Positions 21,375-22,939 of a DNA stretch of 22,939 nucleotides are shown here, piece after piece. The DNA is taken from positions 1-22,939 of the forward strand of contig QNBU01000002.1 in assembly GCA_003644215.1 (NCBI GenBank). The letters are read 5' to 3'. The notes beneath the pieces are model-generated. The model saw only the letters and a program-made list of their open reading frames with translations. It made no database searches and was not told the DNA's origin. The stretch's first letter is position 1. Each line of letters opens with the position of its first letter. This DNA comes from Planctomycetota bacterium. GTDB taxonomy: Bacteria > Planctomycetota > Phycisphaerae > Sedimentisphaerales > Anaerohalosphaeraceae. The position numbers were made by a program, and so were the translations under genes.

Positions 21375-21848
21375 ATGGCAAAGAAATTTACAGCGTCAGC
21401 CCAACAATTAAAACCCGATGCCAAGTTTGACAGCAAATTGGTCTCCAAGTTTGTGAATTGCCTGATGTTGGACGGCAAAAAGAGTATTGCCCACAAGGTA
21501 TTCTATGAAGCGATGGACCAGATTGGTAAAAAAATCGACGATGCTCCTCCGCTGGAGGTCTTCGAGACGGCGATTGGCAATGTGAAACCACTGCTGGAAG
21601 TTCGCAGCAAGCGGGTTGGTGGTTCGACATATCAGGTTCCTATGCAGGTTAGGCCCAAGCGACAGCAGGCACTGGCGTTCCGCTGGATTCTTGCGGCGGC
21701 TCGCGGCAAAAAGGGCAAGCCCATGGCCTTGCGGCTGGCATCGGAGTTCATGGATGCGTACAAAAAAGAAGGTACGGCGATGACTACACGAGAAAATATT
21801 CATCGTATGGCAGAGGCCAATAAGGCGTTTGCCCACTTTGCCTGGTAA
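21375..21848 (+). CDS. rpsG: 30S ribosomal protein S7
   Basis: S7 nucleates assembly of the 3' (head) domain of 16S rRNA and lies near the exit site. The 157-residue protein has standard length and motifs: KFVNCLMLDGKKSIAHKVFYEA, ETAIGNVKPLLEVRSKRVGGSTYQVP, VRPKRQQALAFRWIL, and a C-terminal TTRENIHRMAEANKAFAHFAW. AGGAT (21365–21369) precedes the ATG. It follows rpsL after 33 bases and ends at a strong terminator, so fusA downstream is a separate unit, at least in part. Confidence 0.98.
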   Translation: MAKKFTASAQQLKPDAKFDSKLVSKFVNCLMLDGKKSIAHKVFYEAMDQIGKKIDDAPPLEVFETAIGNVKPLLEVRSKRVGGSTYQVPMQVRPKRQQALAFRWILAAARGKKGKPMALRLASEFMDAYKKEGTAMTTRENIHRMAEANKAFAHFAW

Positions 21849-21863
21849 TTGATTTGTACTTTT

Positions 21864-21903
21864 ACTGCCACGGTTTTAGATAAGATCGTGGCAGTTTTTT
21901 TTT
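21864..21903 (+). terminator. Rho-independent terminator after rpsG
   Basis: A 9-bp stem ACTGCCACG/CGTGGCAGT (21864–21872 and 21887–21895) with a 14-base loop is followed by eight more T residues. It ends the rpo/str transcript before fusA. Confidence 0.92.
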
Positions 21904-21930
21904 GACATCATCGACGATGAACCTGAGATT
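21902..21930 (+). promoter_or_regulatory. Possible fusA promoter
   Basis: A consensus TTGACA (21902–21907) overlaps the terminator T tract; the best -10 at 17 bp is GAGATT (21925–21930), only three of six matches. A promoter is expected here because of the terminator, but this one is weak. Confidence 0.3.
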
Positions 21931-21951
21931 CCATGCAGACAGGGATACCTT

Positions 21952-22939
21952 ATGGCAGCGGAACTGTCCAAAGTACGAAATATCGGCGTCATGGCCCATA
22001 TCGATGCGGGTAAGACAACCGTTACCGAGCGCATCCTCTATTTCAGCGGGATGACCTATAAAATCGGTGAAGTCCATGACGGAACTGCGGTTATGGATTT
22101 CATGCAGGAGGAGCAGGAACGCGGCATCACGATCACTTCGGCCGCGACGAAATGTCCTTGGAATGGTTACGATATCAACCTTATTGATACGCCGGGACAT
22201 GTTGATTTTACGGCGGAAGTCGAACGCTCTTTGCGGGTTTTAGATGGGGCGATAGCTGTTTTTGATGCTTCCGAGGGGGTTCAGGCGCAGAGCGAGACGG
22301 TTTGGCGACAGGGCCAGAAGTATCATATCCCGTGCCTGTGTTTCATTAATAAAATGGATAAAATCGGCGCTGATTTTGAGATGTCAGTTCATAGCATTCG
22401 CGATAAACTGCTGGCTCATCCGGTTCCGGTGCAGATTCCGATTGGCGCCGAAGCCGAGCTGAAAGGGCTTGTTGATTTACTGAAGATGAAAGCGTTTTTC
22501 TTTGCTCAGGAAGAAACCGCCGCAAGTTTTCGGGAAGAAGCAATCCCGGAGGAATTGCAAGAGAAGGCGGAATTCTATCGGCACGAAATGATTGAGGCGG
22601 CTGCTGAATATGATGAACAACTTATGGAGGCCTATGTTAATGACGCGCCATTGACCTCCGGCCAGATCATCAGCGGTCTTCGCAAGGGAACGCTGTTGGG
22701 TAAGTTGAATCCTGTTCTGGTGGGTTCGGCGCTGAAGAACACAGGGGTTCGCCATCTTCTGGATGCGGTTCCGTTGTTTCTGCCATCACCGCTGGAACGA
22801 CCTGCTGCCGTGGGTTTCAAGAAAGGAAAGCAGGACAAGCAGATCGAAGTCGTTTGTGATCCTGAAAAACCTTTTGTGGGGCTGGCGTTCAAAATTACCA
22901 GCGATAAGCATGGCGATTTGTATTTTATTCGGATCTATC
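21952..22939 (+). CDS. fusA: Translation elongation factor G, N-terminal part; runs off the window
   Basis: EF-G is the GTPase that drives ribosomal translocation. The first 329 codons are visible, with no stop before the window end. Motifs are AHIDAGKTT (15–23), RGITITSAAT (57–66), DTPGH (79–83) and NKMD (133–136), followed by the G' region and the start of domain II (PFVGLAFKITSDKHGDLYFIRIY). The start ATG at 21952 has AGGGA (21941–21945) 6 bases upstream and gives the expected N-terminus (MAAELSKVRNIGVMAHID). Planctomycetes often carry several EF-G copies; position next to rpsG favours the main fusA, though domains III–V are not visible to test this. Confidence 0.96.
   Translation, partial: MAAELSKVRNIGVMAHIDAGKTTVTERILYFSGMTYKIGEVHDGTAVMDFMQEEQERGITITSAATKCPWNGYDINLIDTPGHVDFTAEVERSLRVLDGAIAVFDASEGVQAQSETVWRQGQKYHIPCLCFINKMDKIGADFEMSVHSIRDKLLAHPVPVQIPIGAEAELKGLVDLLKMKAFFFAQEETAASFREEAIPEELQEKAEFYRHEMIEAAAEYDEQLMEAYVNDAPLTSGQIISGLRKGTLLGKLNPVLVGSALKNTGVRHLLDAVPLFLPSPLERPAAVGFKKGKQDKQIEVVCDPEKPFVGLAFKITSDKHGDLYFIRIY

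Overview
The window looks like a bacterial chromosome segment of medium GC content, with typical housekeeping genes almost all on the + strand. The order tRNA-Thr – tuf – rpmG – tRNA-Trp – secE – nusG – rplK – rplA – rplJ – rplL – rpoB – rpoC – rpsL – rpsG – fusA is the classic bacterial rpo/str region. Protein character (GlyA with SGSPAN, long RpoC, RpoB style), frequent small intergenic repeats and an AhbC/AhbD alternative heme pathway make me favour an anaerobic Planctomycetota bacterium, probably of the Phycisphaerae. That assignment is inference from memory, not from a search.

Layout. 1–1828: the 3' end of ahbD, then complete ahbC. These are two radical SAM enzymes of siroheme-dependent heme synthesis, separated by a cluster of REP-like hairpins. 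1890–3217: glyA with its own promoter. 3469–3726: a cold-shock protein gene ending in a terminator shared with the convergent tRNA-Leu(UAA). 3747–4050 (minus strand): tRNA-Leu with its promoter, preceded by a compact promoter–structured RNA–terminator unit that I read as an undescribed small RNA of about 80 nt carrying an exact copy of the 16S anti-Shine-Dalgarno core. 4302–6548: an exported HEAT-repeat protein of unknown role. 6606–8575: promoter, tRNA-Thr, tuf, terminator, rpmG, tRNA-Trp. 8640–20932: secE, nusG, the L11/L1/L10/L7-L12 genes, rpoB and rpoC, with structured leaders before rplJ, rplL and rpoB. 20976–21903: rpsL and rpsG closed by a strong terminator. 21952–end: the first 329 codons of fusA.

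The standout is inside rpoB. About 204 codons (roughly 12991–13602) interrupt lobe 2 of the RNA polymerase beta subunit in frame. The inserted DNA is clearly AT-richer than its flanks. It carries GIY, YVG, Arg and His motifs of a GIY-YIG nuclease domain, while the half that normally follows them (WM...E helix) lies before them. The domain therefore appears circularly permuted. No intein or intron signals are visible, so it is probably translated and kept as part of the beta subunit.

Functionally the window links transcription (RpoB, RpoC, NusG), translation (EF-Tu, EF-G, ribosomal proteins, three tRNAs), secretion (SecE), one-carbon metabolism (GlyA) and heme synthesis. S12 carries Arg where E. 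coli has Lys88, a residue known to cause streptomycin resistance.
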